A stretch of 64,000 bases of DNA from assembly GCA_014529385.2 (NCBI GenBank), contig CM043961.1:15914478-15978477 (forward strand). The letters run 5' to 3'. Shown here one piece after another: positions 11,318 through 21,610 of this stretch (position 1 is the stretch's first letter; each line of letters begins with the position of its first letter). The position numbers were made by a program, and so were the translations under genes. Source of the stretch: Adiantum capillus-veneris (lineage: Eukaryota > Streptophyta > Polypodiopsida > Polypodiales > Pteridaceae). The notes beneath the pieces are model-generated. The model was not told the origin of the DNA. It made no database searches and worked only from the letters and a program-made list of their open reading frames with translations.

Positions 11318-12075
11318 TTAATAATGTAGGTACGATGGGTTCACCTGAGGCTTGTTGGCGGTGTGTAAAAGCTTTTTAGGCACCCAAATTTTTTGAGGTT
11401 GATTGATAAGCTGACTTTTAGGTATCCATAGTTGCATGTCTCCCTGTATGGTAGGATAGTGAAAAGAAGTCTTTAGAGAAGCGACAATTTGCTGACGACT
11501 CATGATTCTGTGATTGAAAATCACCAACAGCTTCTTTCCATTCTTCTTTGTTATATGCAAAAGGAACCTTTAATTGTCCTCCTTTAAGTGTAAGTTCTAG
11601 AATTTTGGCATCCCAATTCTGAATTGCTTTGTAGGTTTGCATCCAAGGAACGCCTAATATTAGGTCTTTGTTCATATGTTCATCTGCTATGCATATGAAA
11701 GTATGCTGGCAAGAGAATCCACGAACCATAACATTCAAGTTGATTTTCCCTAGAGTTGGACTGACTTGTTTGTTGCAGCCCTCGACAATACTCAAGTGGT
11801 TGAGTAGTTGCTTTGCGATAAGTGGAATAGATGATTGCATTAACTTGGGCTCATGTATCCGCTAAAGCCTTGAATTTGTTATCCTCATTCAAATTCAATG
11901 TGATGCGCATATCAAGACCATCCATCCACTCGTCATTAGCCTCAACCTCATCTTCTGCTAGGGGTTGAATTTGAAAGGTGTTGAGTGGTATAGCTCGAGG
12001 AATTAGTTCTCTTGCGTCTTTCCTTTTTAGGACTCAAATGCGTGCTTCCTCCTGGGCTTTGTTAATACCTACCGT
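11318..12075 (-). pseudogene. Retroelement aspartic protease remnant
   Basis: The minus strand from about 11880 reads LADT, a TGA stop, then AQVNAIIYSTYRK, an active-site loop where D-T-G-A is expected. Further on HTFICIADEHMNKDLILGVPW matches the flap-to-C-terminal part of a retroviral-type protease. It lies 3' of the G2 integrase on the same strand, where a gypsy element normally has no protease, so it may belong to another retroelement. Family membership (gypsy or a plant pararetrovirus-like relic) is unresolved. Confidence 0.55.
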
Positions 12076-12078
12076 TGT

Positions 12079-13461
12079 TTGAGATTTCTTTCCTTTGCTA
12101 CATGCACTCTTTGCAAAAGATTGTTAGTCGAAGGAAGGTTTTATTTACGGAGTCGACATCCACTAATCCAATTTTCCATGATTTTCCCATCTAAGGTTGC
12201 TAGTTTGACGACACCACTCAGTGAAAAATCTTCCATGACAAAAGGACCATGTCCTTTTTTTAAAAACTTGGGTACGAGTACACGAGAACCATATCCCATG
12301 GTTTGAAAACTTTAGTCAACAAATGCGAGTCAAAAATTGTTTTTGTTTTCGTTTCTATGCATATATATGGGCAATGGCCGCTGAACGTAGTTCATCTAGT
12401 CGTTCTGACAAATCGTGCTCGTTCCATTCCAATTCACGTGCAAATTTCAGGATAGGTAGTAAGAACTCCATTGGCAATATTGCATCCAAGACATATACCA
12501 AATTAAAAGGAGTTGTGTTCAAGGCTGTTTTGAAAGAAACTCGATAAGCCCACAAGACAAAATGAAGATGCATTTCCCAGTCCGTTCTACCTGAACTAAC
12601 CATCTTAGTTAGTATAGAGCTCAAGATTTTGTTTGTATATTCAGCTTGACCATTTTCTTGAGGATGATAGGGTTTTACCATAAACTCATTTAGCATGTGT
12701 TCTATCACCTCATTGAGAAAATGCAATCCACGATCACTTACAAGCTCAATAGGAAGTCCGTACCTAGTAAATATGCATTCGTACAAGAACACAACAGTAG
12801 TTCTAGCATCATTTTTTCTAGTGGCACGTGCCTCGACCCATTTGGTCAAGTAATCTCTAGCCACAACAATATATTGTGCTTGAGGCTTGTATGTCAGTGG
12901 TTGTATCGGACCCACAAAGTCTATACCCCACTTAGCAAATGCATGTGCTCCCATCATAGGTCGTAGTGGCATACTATCAATTCTTGTTGGTATTTTATCT
13001 CGTGACATGCATCGCATCGTCAAACAAATTCTTTCGCATCGGCAAACAAAGTTGCCTGCCAAATGTATGCCACCATCAATATAGCTTTGGTTGTGGTGTC
13101 ATGAGAGAAGTGACCTCCTACTAGACCCGCATGTGCTTACTCCAAGATGGGAAGATACTCCTCTTCATTGCACACAATCTAAGTTGTTTGTCTTTCCCTC
13201 ATTGTCAATAGAGATGATTCCCAATCATTGTATAGTTTGCTGCTTCAGTCTCTATTGCCCTTCTTTGTCTTTTTCTCATGTCTTCTGGGAATATCGCCTT
13301 AGTCAGATATTCTACTAGGTATCTACTCCACTGCGATGTCACTGAAATCTGAAATAACATGGCATGGGGTATCACGGTTCTTTCTTTACATTAAAGAAAT
13401 CATTCATGTAATGATGAATGTCTCTCTTCATGGTAGGCTAGTAAACTCCCAACAAAGTCAA
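12079..13461 (-). pseudogene. G2 integrase, second linker plus core and C-terminus
   Basis: The N-terminal linker is visible at 13400-13140 (QWSRYLVEYLTKAIFP, then NYTMIGNHLYS), followed by a broken zinc domain. The 235-codon core at 13062-12355 keeps all three catalytic positions: Asp in KWGIDFVGPI, Asp in VSDRGLHF and Glu in the PQENGQAEY block. The C-terminal tail near 12200 has LDGKIMENWISGC. Frameshifts and stops separate the zinc domain, core and tail. The core is the longest intact integrase part among the non-chromovirus fragments here. Confidence 0.75.
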
Positions 13462-13887
13462 TCATCGTAAGGTTTGATCTCGTGCAAAATGTAGACCTAC
13501 TACTATGGTATGAGTTTGACTCAAGTAGGTTTCTTGTTCCTTAGGATTAATGCACAAAAGCAGGATTCCATCCTTGTTTTTGCGATACAACCTTCCAGCC
13601 AGCAATTGATATAGGGCGGATACCCAATCAGTGTGTTCTATTTCATAGATGAACTCGGCCTCTTTGAGTTTCTCAAAGAGTTTCTCTTCCTTGATATTTT
13701 TGAAAAATGTCTCATTATAGGTGTATGGTCTTTGTCTGCTTGGCTTAGCATTATCTCTCATAGGGATAGTGTGCTGACAGATGGCAGGATCCACCTCCTT
13801 GAGATCTTTGTATGACCATGCAAAGACATCCCTATATTCCTTTAACGTTCTAATGAGAATCTCTTCTTCCTCTTGCATCAAATCCAT
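13462..13887 (-). pseudogene. G2 RT N-terminus fused to integrase linker
   Basis: A single 141-codon frame begins with the pre-RT segment (EYRDVFAWSYKDL, DPAICQHTIPM) and RT fingers (AEFIYEIEHTDWVSALYQ). It passes directly into an integrase linker (GRLYRKNKDGILLLCINP). RT palm, thumb and RNase H, about 500 residues in the family, are missing through an apparently in-frame deletion. The reading continues past 13462 into a zinc-domain-like LTMKRDIHHYMND. Confidence 0.7.
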
Positions 13888-14588
13888 AGATATATATGCG
13901 GGTCTTGACTCTTCTTTCGGCTCTACATGATCGATGCGTTCTCAGGCCCCTCATAGGATTTCCCCGGTTCTTTTGGTTGTTGCAAGGGTTGCTTCTCAAT
14001 TATCATGCGATCTTAAAAAGTGTACTTTTTATAATGAGATGGAACATTGATTTTCCCCAGCTTGTCACTGCCTGATTCCATCTTCGTGGTCCATACTTCT
14101 TTCAAAGTTTGTTTCATCTCCTTGTATTTTGCCTTATGTTCATTTTTTGTCATCAGAAGTTCTTTCCCTTTGGTCTCATCAGGCTTCTGTGACTTTGGTT
14201 TCATTTTGTTTTGTTGCTCTGAAGGTTTGTATCTGGATATTTTCTAGTTATCTTGTCTTTTATGCAGTCTATTGCATCTACGTTTATCAAGAATTGAGTT
14301 ATGTTTTCTAGTGCTGGTTTTGCAATTTTCTTTCTTAAGTATTTTTCTTGTTTCCTGCAATATCTTTGTTGGCGTCTTCGGTGTTGGTTTGGAAACTCGA
14401 AACATTTTTCTTCTCCATCCTTGAGTAGAAGTTTGGCTCTTTACGTGCTCTTTTTTTGAGTCTGATTCCTCTGTTGTAATTGTTTCTTCTTCCAACTTGT
14501 CAGTGGCATCATAATAGTGATCAGAGAAGACATGTTACTCCTTGATCATTTCTATAAATACCATCTGGATTGGGACTATATCATAGCC
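13888..14588 (-). pseudogene. G2 gag-pol spacer region
   Basis: Minus-strand ORFs at 14204-14013 and 14495-14244 are Lys/Thr/Glu-rich, as in the poorly conserved stretch before RT of Tat-like gypsy elements. No catalytic motif is seen. The Copia target duplication (14589-14593) marks the right edge. Confidence 0.4.
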
Positions 14589-14593
14589 CTCTT
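14589..14593. other. Target-site duplication, left copy
   Basis: CTCTT immediately before the Copia 5' LTR; the same five bases follow the 3' LTR at 20122-20126. Confidence 0.9.
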
Positions 14594-14785
14594 TGTTGGG
14601 GTATAAAGCCCAATGTGGTCGCCCAGGTAAGTGGGCGGGCCGCCAGGTATGTACACATATTCTTTTGTAAAAACCTAATAAGAACTCACTATGCTCTACA
14701 CATTACAGTAGAGCGAGTTCACCATATCGTCGTGCTCTTCTTCTTGCACTCTCTCTCGCATCACACTTCCGCTCGTACTCCTTCA
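14594..14785 (+). repeat. Copia-1 5' LTR, 192 bp
   Basis: TG...CA termini. Differs from the 3' LTR at a handful of sites (for example AAAGCCC against AAAGGCC, and CTTCTTGC against CTTCTCGC), pointing to a fairly old insertion for so short an LTR. Confidence 0.95.
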
Positions 14786-14787
14786 AC

Positions 14788-14799
14788 TGGTATCAGAGC
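14788..14799 (+). other. Copia-1 primer-binding site
   Basis: TGGTATCAGAGC, complementary to the 3' end of initiator tRNA-Met, two bases after the LTR. Confidence 0.95.
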
Positions 14800-15859
14800 T
14801 CAGATCGAGGCTCGGGGCAGCACTGCAGGAGGCTAGAGTCACCAACTCAGATTGGAGTGAAATTCGACAGGCGAAGACACGGCCCCAAAATCTCATGGGA
14901 ATTTCCGAACGACTCGGTGTTGTCAAAATTTCATTCTGAGGTCATCTCGGCCACCGTTTGGCTTCGACAAAGGTCTGCGCAGGCCATTTTCGACTACGTG
15001 GTCTCGGCGAGTGCAGATCCGACTCTGCAAATTTGGGGTTTTTCGGCCTACGACTGCAGGTGCTGAGGATATCGACACTCCCAGAGTGTTGATTTGTGGC
15101 TGTCTACACATCGAAGGACGGCTCACAGTTCTTGGAGGCGCGTCACATACGACACGGGCGCATCTACACACAGACTGTAGGCGACATCCACTAGTTCATC
15201 AGGTAGCTTGTGTTTGCTACTTGATATTCCAGATTTCATCCTGACATTGCAGGTACTTCCACATGGGATGTATTGTCAGAGATGATGTATGTCTGTTGAG
15301 GGTTTGCTGGCTGTGAGTCACGCAGCAAACAACCGCCGCAGCGGTTACAGCATAGAGTGGGAAATTTGTGGATGTATGACTTTGTGGGAAGTCTATGTAC
15401 TGTCAGATTTACTGCAGCCTTTGTTGAGGGTCGAGTGAGGTTTTATTGAGCTGGGGGATTCTCGAATGTTGAGATCCTTTCGGTGATACAGGTCTTGGAG
15501 CGATCCCTCGAGCACCCTTAGATAGGCAGCTAGGATGTATTGACTGTGAGTTAGACAGTTGGGATTGCATCTTTGCTTTACTGCCGTTGAGGCATTGTCG
15601 CAGTCTATGCTTACAGGACATTGACAGGACAGGTTTACCCGCAACTTACAGTGTCAGAGAGACAATGTTTTTTGAGCTGTTTTCGGTCTGTTTTTTGAGT
15701 ACACCAGAGCCATTTTACAAAGGAGACTCTGCCAAAATTTATGCAGAATCTGAAGCTTTCTTGGTTCATTTGACAGGTTGATATTGGTTCAGAGGTCAGT
15801 TTACAGGGGAAACTCTGCCGAATTTTTCCCAGGAAAGTAAACCACTGTGAAGCGTAGCT
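14800..15859 (+). other. Copia-1 untranslated leader
   Basis: About 1 kb with no supported ORF. Near its end it has two copies of a motif of the type GAAACTCTGCC-GAATTTTT (about 15721-15750 and 15805-15833) that is also found, twice, before the gag of Copia-2. Confidence 0.6.
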
Positions 15860-16807
15860 ATGGCTGGATCACAGGACACTGCTCTTTACAATATCAAGAA
15901 GCTGGATGGAACCAATTTCCCATTGTGGAAGAAGCAGATTTGGCACGTGTTGGTACAAAAGAAGCAGATAAAACCTATAAAGCTCAAGGGCATAAAACCA
16001 GAAGATATGGACGAAGATGAATGGAACGAAATGGATGAATTGGCACTTTCTACCATTATGCTGACTTTGGCAGAAAGCGTTTACTTCAATGTAGCAGACG
16101 AGATGTTGGCTTATCAAGCATGGTTAAAGCTGAGTGATCTTTATGAGAAGCAGAGTGCAGCTTCACAGGTATACTGGCTTAAGAAGCTTGTTGACTTGAA
16201 GATGAAAGAAGGGACACCTATGTCCAATCATTTGAATGAATTCAACACAATCTATAGTCAGTTGTCAGCTCAAGGTGTCAAGTTTGATGAACCTGTTAGA
16301 GCTATGTTCCTGTTGATCACATTGCCGGAAAGTTGGGACACTTTTCGCACAGCTTTGAGTAATTCTGCACCTCCAGATGGTTTGAACATAGCAGGTGTAG
16401 AAGGAAGTTTGCTTACTGAAGAAACCAATAGAAAGACAATGGACAAAGGCAAAGGAACAGCCTTAGTTGTCAGGGGAAGGACCAAAGAAAAGTACAAAGG
16501 TGGAAAGAGGAATCAGTCTCGTAGCAAGTCCCGCAGTGCTAAAGGCAAGAGTGACATAGAATGCTACCATTGTGGCAAGAAGGGTCACATGAAAAGAGAC
16601 TGCAGAGAATGGAAAGCAGAAAAACGCAAAGAGAAAGCTGAAGACCATGGTGAGAAGAACAAGTCCTCAGTGAAGATTCAAGAAATAAATGTGACAAACA
16701 CTGTTGCAGAGGATGACAGTCTAGTGTCAGGAGACATCTACTTCTTGAAGAACACAATGGACTCAGCTCTTCTTACATCATCTGATGGAAATGCACTGAG
16801 TGACTAG
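15860..16807 (+). CDS. Copia-1 Gag
   Basis: 315 codons from ATG at 15860 to an amber stop at 16805-16807. The capsid-like part contains DGTNFPLWKKQIWHVL (residues about 12-27), then a conserved LKKLVDLKMKEGTPMSNHLNEF-type block near residue 115-135 and LPESWDTFRTALSN near 155. A single CCHC knuckle (CYHCGKKGHMKRDC) lies near residue 235 and is preceded by a Lys/Arg/Ser-rich stretch. In the family, Gag assembles the particle and binds element RNA. Pol continues in the same frame after the stop, so the normal product would be one polyprotein. Confidence 0.9.
   Translation: MAGSQDTALYNIKKLDGTNFPLWKKQIWHVLVQKKQIKPIKLKGIKPEDMDEDEWNEMDELALSTIMLTLAESVYFNVADEMLAYQAWLKLSDLYEKQSAASQVYWLKKLVDLKMKEGTPMSNHLNEFNTIYSQLSAQGVKFDEPVRAMFLLITLPESWDTFRTALSNSAPPDGLNIAGVEGSLLTEETNRKTMDKGKGTALVVRGRTKEKYKGGKRNQSRSKSRSAKGKSDIECYHCGKKGHMKRDCREWKAEKRKEKAEDHGEKNKSSVKIQEINVTNTVAEDDSLVSGDIYFLKNTMDSALLTSSDGNALSD
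16805..16807 (+). other. Amber codon between gag and pol
   Basis: TAG stands in frame just before IIDSGAS. In related elements the residue before this Ile is commonly Trp (TGG), so one G-to-A change explains it. The changed base lies in a CTG, a CHG methylation context on the other strand. Confidence 0.75.
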
Positions 16808-19800
16808 ATTATAGACTCAGGGGCATCACTTCATGTGTCTCCCAACAAGGAGTGGTTTACCTCTTATGTGACCACTAAAGATCATGTTCGGCTAGGCAAT
16901 GGGCAGACATGTGAGATCTTAGGTGTTGGCGATGTTCAATTGAAGTTTCAGAATGGCTCTTCTTTCATGCTGAAGAATGTGAGACATGTTCCCGCAATTA
17001 CAAAGAGCTTGATCAGCACATGTTTACTTGATGATGCTGGCTACGTCACCACTTTTGGACAGAACATGTGGAAAATATCCAAGGGTTCTATGATAGTAGC
17101 ACATGGAGTAAAGTCTGGAGGACTTTACATGATCTATGTATCAAATGTCTCTAAAAATGTAATCAATGTAACCGAGCATCCGAACGTTTCTTTGTGGCAT
17201 AGCCGGTTAGGACATATGTCCAAGAAGGGAATGGAAATCTTGTCTCGTTCTGGTTATTTGCCTGGCTTTTCATTTAATGATTTTGAATTATGTGAACATT
17301 GTCTGTATGGTAAGCAAACACAGCAGCCACATAAGCATAGAAGCAGTAGAAGAGATACACAGTTGGCACTTGTTCATAGTGATTTGTGTGGACCTATGCC
17401 TAACCTATCTCTAGGGGGAGCTTCTTACTTTATGAAATTTATAGATGATTACAAGAGGAAAGTATGGGTTTACTTTCTCAAGCACAAGGATGAAGCGTTT
17501 AGTGTTTTCAAAACGTTTGTGACACTTGTGGAGAATCAGAGTGGCAAGAAGCTTAAATGCTTACGCACTGACAATGGTGAAGAGTATGTTTCAAAGGCCT
17601 TTCAGGACTTTTGTGAGTCAAAAGGTATAAAACATGAACTTACTGCTCCTTACAATCCTGCTCAAAATGGTGTTGCTGAGAGGATGAATAGGACCATACA
17701 AGAGAAGGTCAGAAGTATGTTGTCTAATGCACAGCTGCCAAATGGGTTTTGGGCTGAAGCTGTATCAACAGCTGTTCATCTTGTAAATAGATCTCCTAGC
17801 AAGGTTTTGCAGAAGGATTCAGTGCCAGAGATGGTATGGTCAGGCAAAATGACCTCATACAAGCATCTCAGAGTCTTTGGCTGTGAGGCATATACTCACG
17901 TTCCAAAGGAATTTAGGAACAAACTTGAGCCAAAGAGTAGAAAGTGCATCTTTCTAGGCTATGGTAATTCTGGTGAGATGGGGTACAGACTTTGGGATCC
18001 TGAATCCAGAAAGGTTGTCCGCAGCAATGATGTTCACTTTAATGAATCCAAATATCATTCTAAACCAGAGAGGGTTGAGGAGATTAGAAGAGTTGTCTTC
18101 CAAGAAGATGGACCTGCACGTGCAAGACAAAATGTCAGGGCTCAAGAGGAGCAAAGACAGGATACAGTGGAACCACAGGTTTTGGCTGAGCCTGAGCCAC
18201 CTATTGTGCGTAGATCTGGACGTGTCACGCGACCTTCTGATAGGTTTGTTCCATCTATGAACTATGTCATGTTGACTAATTGCAATGAGCCTTCATGTTA
18301 CAAGGAAGCAGTGCAAATGAAGGACTCCGGGAATTGGCAATTGGCCATGCAGTCAGAGATGACAGCTCTGCATAAAAACCAGACATGGAAGCTAGTTAAA
18401 TTACCACAGGGCAAAAAGGCTCTACCTTGTAAATGGGTTTACAGGTATAAGATCACCGCTCATGATAGTCAACCAAAGTACAAAGCAAGGCTTGTTGCCA
18501 AGGGCTTTAAGCAAGAACAAGGCATTGACTTTGATGAAGTCTTCTCTCTGGTGGTCAAGATGACTACATTGAGATGCTTTCTTGCATTGGTTGCCATATT
18601 AGATTTGGTGTTGCACCAAATGGATGTCAAGACAGCGTTCTTGCATGGTGATTTAGATGTGGAAATTTACATGAAGCAGCCAGAAGGGTTTGTTGAGAAA
18701 GGCAAGGAAGATTGGGTATGCCAGTTGTTAAAGAGTCTTTATGGCTTAAAACAATCACCGAGGGCATGGTACCATAAATTCCACAAGTTTATGCTTTCTC
18801 AAGGCTACAAACGTAGTGAGTTCGATCATTGTCTATATACAAAGAAGGCTAAGGATGGTAGTTGGCTGATCCTTATTTTGTATGTGGATGACATGTTGAT
18901 TGCTGGCAAGCACTTGGAAGAAATTTCAGCTTTGAAGTCAAAGATGGCAAAATCGTTTGACATGAAAGACATGGGTGAGGCAAGTCATATACTTGGTATG
19001 CGCATTGAGAGAGACAGATCAAAGAAGTTGATTTGGTTATCTCAAACAGAGTATATTGACAAGGTTTTGCAATGTTTCAATATGGAGAAGGGAAAGGCAC
19101 TGAGTGTTCCATTGCCACCATATGTGAAACTTAGCAAACAAGATTGTCCTGTGTCTGAGGAAGAACAGGCTGAAATGGATAAGATTCCATATGCGTCTGT
19201 AGTGGGTAGTTTGATGTATGCAATGATTGCTACTCGCCCAGACATTGCATTTGCAGTGGGAGTAGTAAGTCGATACATGTCAAACCCAGGCAAGAAACAT
19301 TGGGAGGCAGTGAAAGGAATATTGAGATACCTGAAAGCTACAAAGAGTATGAATATATGCTATGGGAGTCAGGAGCTAAGTGTAAAGGGTTTTACAGACT
19401 CAGATTATGCAGGTGACTTAGACAACCGAAGGTCTACGTCAGGGTATGTCTTTACATTGGCTGGTGGAGCAGTATCATGGCGTTCTAGATTACAAGATTG
19501 TGTTACTCAGTCTACTACAGAGGCTGAATATGTTGTAGCATCAGAGGCATGCAAAGAATCAATTTGGCTTAATCGACTAGTAACAGATTTGGGAATCAAA
19601 GAAGAGATGTCTGTGTTATATTGTGATAGTCAAAGTGCTATACAATTGGCTCGCAATCCAGTTTATCACTCAAAGACAAAGCATGTGGATGTGAAGTATC
19701 ATTTCATCAGGGAAATGCTCGAGGATAAGCAACTTCAGCTTGTCAAAGTTCACACCACAGAAAATCCTGCTGATCTACGTACAAAAGGACTTCCCTCAGA

Positions 19801-19843
19801 GAGCTTTGCGCATTTTTGCAAGCAGTTAGGTGTAGGGTAGTAC
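16808..19843 (+). CDS. Copia-1 Pol (protease, integrase, RT, RNase H)
   Basis: About 1010 codons in the gag frame, with no stop until TAG at about 19841. The protease has the active site DSGAS at once. The integrase zinc domain is SLWHSRLGHMS...CEHC near residues 125-165, and its core carries Asp in HSDLCGP, Asp in RTDNGEEY and Glu in NGVAERMNRT. RT is from about residue 520, with VKTAFLHGDL and the active site YVDDM (18881-18895). RNase H has FTDSDYAGD, STTEAEYV and CDSQSAI. All catalytic residues seen are intact. A GTG at 16835 is only an internal codon; translation must come from gag by readthrough or depends on an unmutated copy. Confidence 0.92.
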
Positions 19844-19893
19844 ATCACTTCTCTACATCTCTTGTATATTAGCTTGTATAGTAGCTTCTCTCA

Positions 19894-19923
19894 CACTTAA
19901 AGTACCACATTGGACTTTAAGTG
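19894..19923 (+). other. Copia-1 hairpin at the polypurine tract
   Basis: CACTTAAAGT, a ten-base loop ACCACATTGG, then ACTTTAAGTG: a perfect 10-bp stem whose right arm runs into the purine tract. Confidence 0.85.
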
Positions 19924-19929
19924 GGAGGT
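19919..19929 (+). other. Copia-1 polypurine tract
   Basis: AAGTGGGAGGT directly before the 3' LTR. It is the primer for plus-strand DNA synthesis in the family. Confidence 0.85.
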
Positions 19930-20121
19930 TGTTGGGGTATAAAGGCCAATGTGGTCGCCCAGGTAAGTGGGCAGGCCGCCAGGTATGTACACATATTCTT
20001 TTGTAAAAACATAATAAGAACTCACTATGCTCTACACATTACAGTAGAGCGAGTTCACCATATCGTCGTGCTCTTCTTCTCGCACTCTCTCTCGCGTTGC
20101 ACTTCCGCTCGTACTCCTTCA
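19930..20121 (+). repeat. Copia-1 3' LTR, 192 bp
   Basis: Starts TGTTGGGG and ends CTTCA, the same length as the 5' LTR. Followed by the CTCTT target duplication. Confidence 0.95.
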
Positions 20122-20126
20122 CTCTT
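20122..20126. other. Target-site duplication, right copy
   Basis: CTCTT, matching 14589-14593. Confidence 0.9.
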
Positions 20127-20470
20127 TGTCACAAAAATGCATAGGTGTAGATTCATTAACACACACATCCATTGTGGCCAAAATCTAGGTCCACTCAAAA
20201 GATTCAAACAAATATTCAGGGAAGGGTTCAGGTATGTAACCTTCATCATTCACTTCGTTGACTAAAACGCAATCTTCTCTTTGGAAACCACCCGATTTGG
20301 AAGCCCCACACATCCAAATTAGAGTGTCTTTGTATATCCATGATGGCAGTTTAGTCTCTGCTGAGGTTTCAAAGTCCAATTCTTGTATAGGTGTCCTCAA
20401 GACATCCTTATAGGAATGGTCTTTCAAGTTCACTCGAGTAATTTCCCCCAGTTATTTCAGGTAGAGATAA
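20127..20470 (-). pseudogene. G2 pol spacer, continued
   Basis: A minus-strand frame at 20433-20185 (HSYKDVLRTPIQELDFE) reads towards the Copia junction and continues on its far side. Between protease and RT in the element. Confidence 0.45.
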
Positions 20471-21076
20471 TCATTGCCCCAATCTTGGATTAATTGTATT
20501 TGTCATGAACGATCTTTCCAGGATGATTTCATAGTTGAGTTTCTTTCCAAAGTCTACAATGGCAAAAGTGTGTTGGTAGTTGATCCCACATGAATTGACT
20601 ATTGCATTCTCTAGTAATCCCATTGGTTTCTCTATATGTCCATCTTCCAATTGCACTTTCATTCTCGTGTGTGTGATTGCTGGCTTTCGCCAGGCTTCCC
20701 AAAAAACCTTGGTTGCTATGGCAATGCCTGCTCCACTGTTTAAAATAGCCATGGTTGTCACATCATTGTATTGTACCAGAAGGGTAGTGTTTCCCTCGTT
20801 CCCTTCACAGTAATCCCCTACCTTGTTCATGGGCAGCGAATTGACAAGTTTAGTCCGTGCCCTTTCATTTTGCAATTTTTCCAAGTTCATTTGGGATACT
20901 CCTTTTAATCCTATCTTTTTCATGGTGGTTTGCAAATCTCCCCATAGGTGTGGTCGTAATATCAGCAACTCACCCAAACTAGTTGTGCAATGAATTGGTG
21001 TTGACATAATGGATTGCAAATTAGCCATATGCAATGTTTGTTTTGGCCTATTTAGTTTTGTTGTTTTGTAGACCAT
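20471..21076 (-). pseudogene. G2 aspartic protease region
   Basis: A 201-codon frame. Near residue 110 it reads TMAILNSGAGIAIATK, where the family has D-S-G-A: the catalytic Asp is Asn, so the protease would be dead. The flap and C-terminal signature follow (EKPMGLLENAIV, HTFAIVDFGKK, YEIILERSFM). In the family this enzyme cuts the gag-pol polyprotein. The upstream gag side to about 21610 is recognisable only weakly. Confidence 0.75.
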
Positions 21077-21610
21077 TTATTTCTCTTCATTCTCACCTAG
21101 GTAAGAAGGTAAAGTCCGCAGCGTTCCAACTTTTGTAGATCTCGGCTATTCTGATCACCAATCTCCATACAAAGAGTGTTCATTTATTTCAATGGGTGGT
21201 CTATCTAGCCGAACTTCTTCAATTGGAGCTGATTTAAATGTCAAGCTCCCGTCTTTTGCTTCCGTAACTCGTTCCCATAGGTGGTTTGGCAAGTCTTCTT
21301 TGACTATTGGCACTCCATCCCATCCTTCTTCACTATTGGCACTCCATCTGGAAGGCTTCTAAGGCTGCGTTGACTGGTTCATAAGTTTTATTGACCAGAA
21401 CCACACTACATTAAGTACAAATTTGGAAGCCCTTGCCCCTTTACACTGGGTTTTAATACAATCAATCGCAATAAAAAATGAGAGTGGTGTCCTTTGATGC
21501 TCTTTTTTTGGCTTTGTTAGCTGAGCAGCTAACAAAACAGCTTGCATAAACATCGAGAAGATTTCAAGAATGAAATACTTTTGGTATCTCACTCACAACT
21601 TTCTTTGCCC
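21077..21610 (-). pseudogene. G2 gag-pol junction, weakly recognisable
   Basis: Minus-strand ORF 21592-21359 and scattered fragments continue the G2 reading. There is a short direct repeat of TATTGGCACTCCATC near 21303 and 21335. No domain motif. Confidence 0.35.

Larger units (their letters stand above)
14594..20121 (+). mobile_element. Copia-1: near-complete Ty1/copia element
   Basis: A 5528-bp element with two 192-bp LTRs beginning TGTTGGGG and ending CTTCA, an initiator-Met primer site, a long leader, gag, pol, a hairpin and a purine tract, flanked by CTCTT duplications. It lies inside G2, in the opposite orientation. Gag and the pol domains are complete except for one amber codon between them. 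Domain order (integrase before RT) defines it as Copia; gag and integrase resemble the Tork/Tnt1 side. Confidence 0.95.
11318..21610 (-). mobile_element. G2: composite gypsy remnant, interrupted by Copia
   Basis: Minus-strand gypsy coding sequence runs from a gag/protease side (21610-20127), across the Copia insertion, to an RT N-terminus (13887-13600) and integrase (13461-12079). Removing the Copia element and one CTCTT copy rejoins an open minus-strand reading (CDKEGYDIVPIQ). Two different integrase N-terminal linkers are present, so two elements may be fused. No LTR or primer site was found. Confidence 0.7.

Noticed and set aside
18000-19300. Antisense and shifted ORFs in Copia pol
   Set aside because: Shadows of an intact polyprotein frame.
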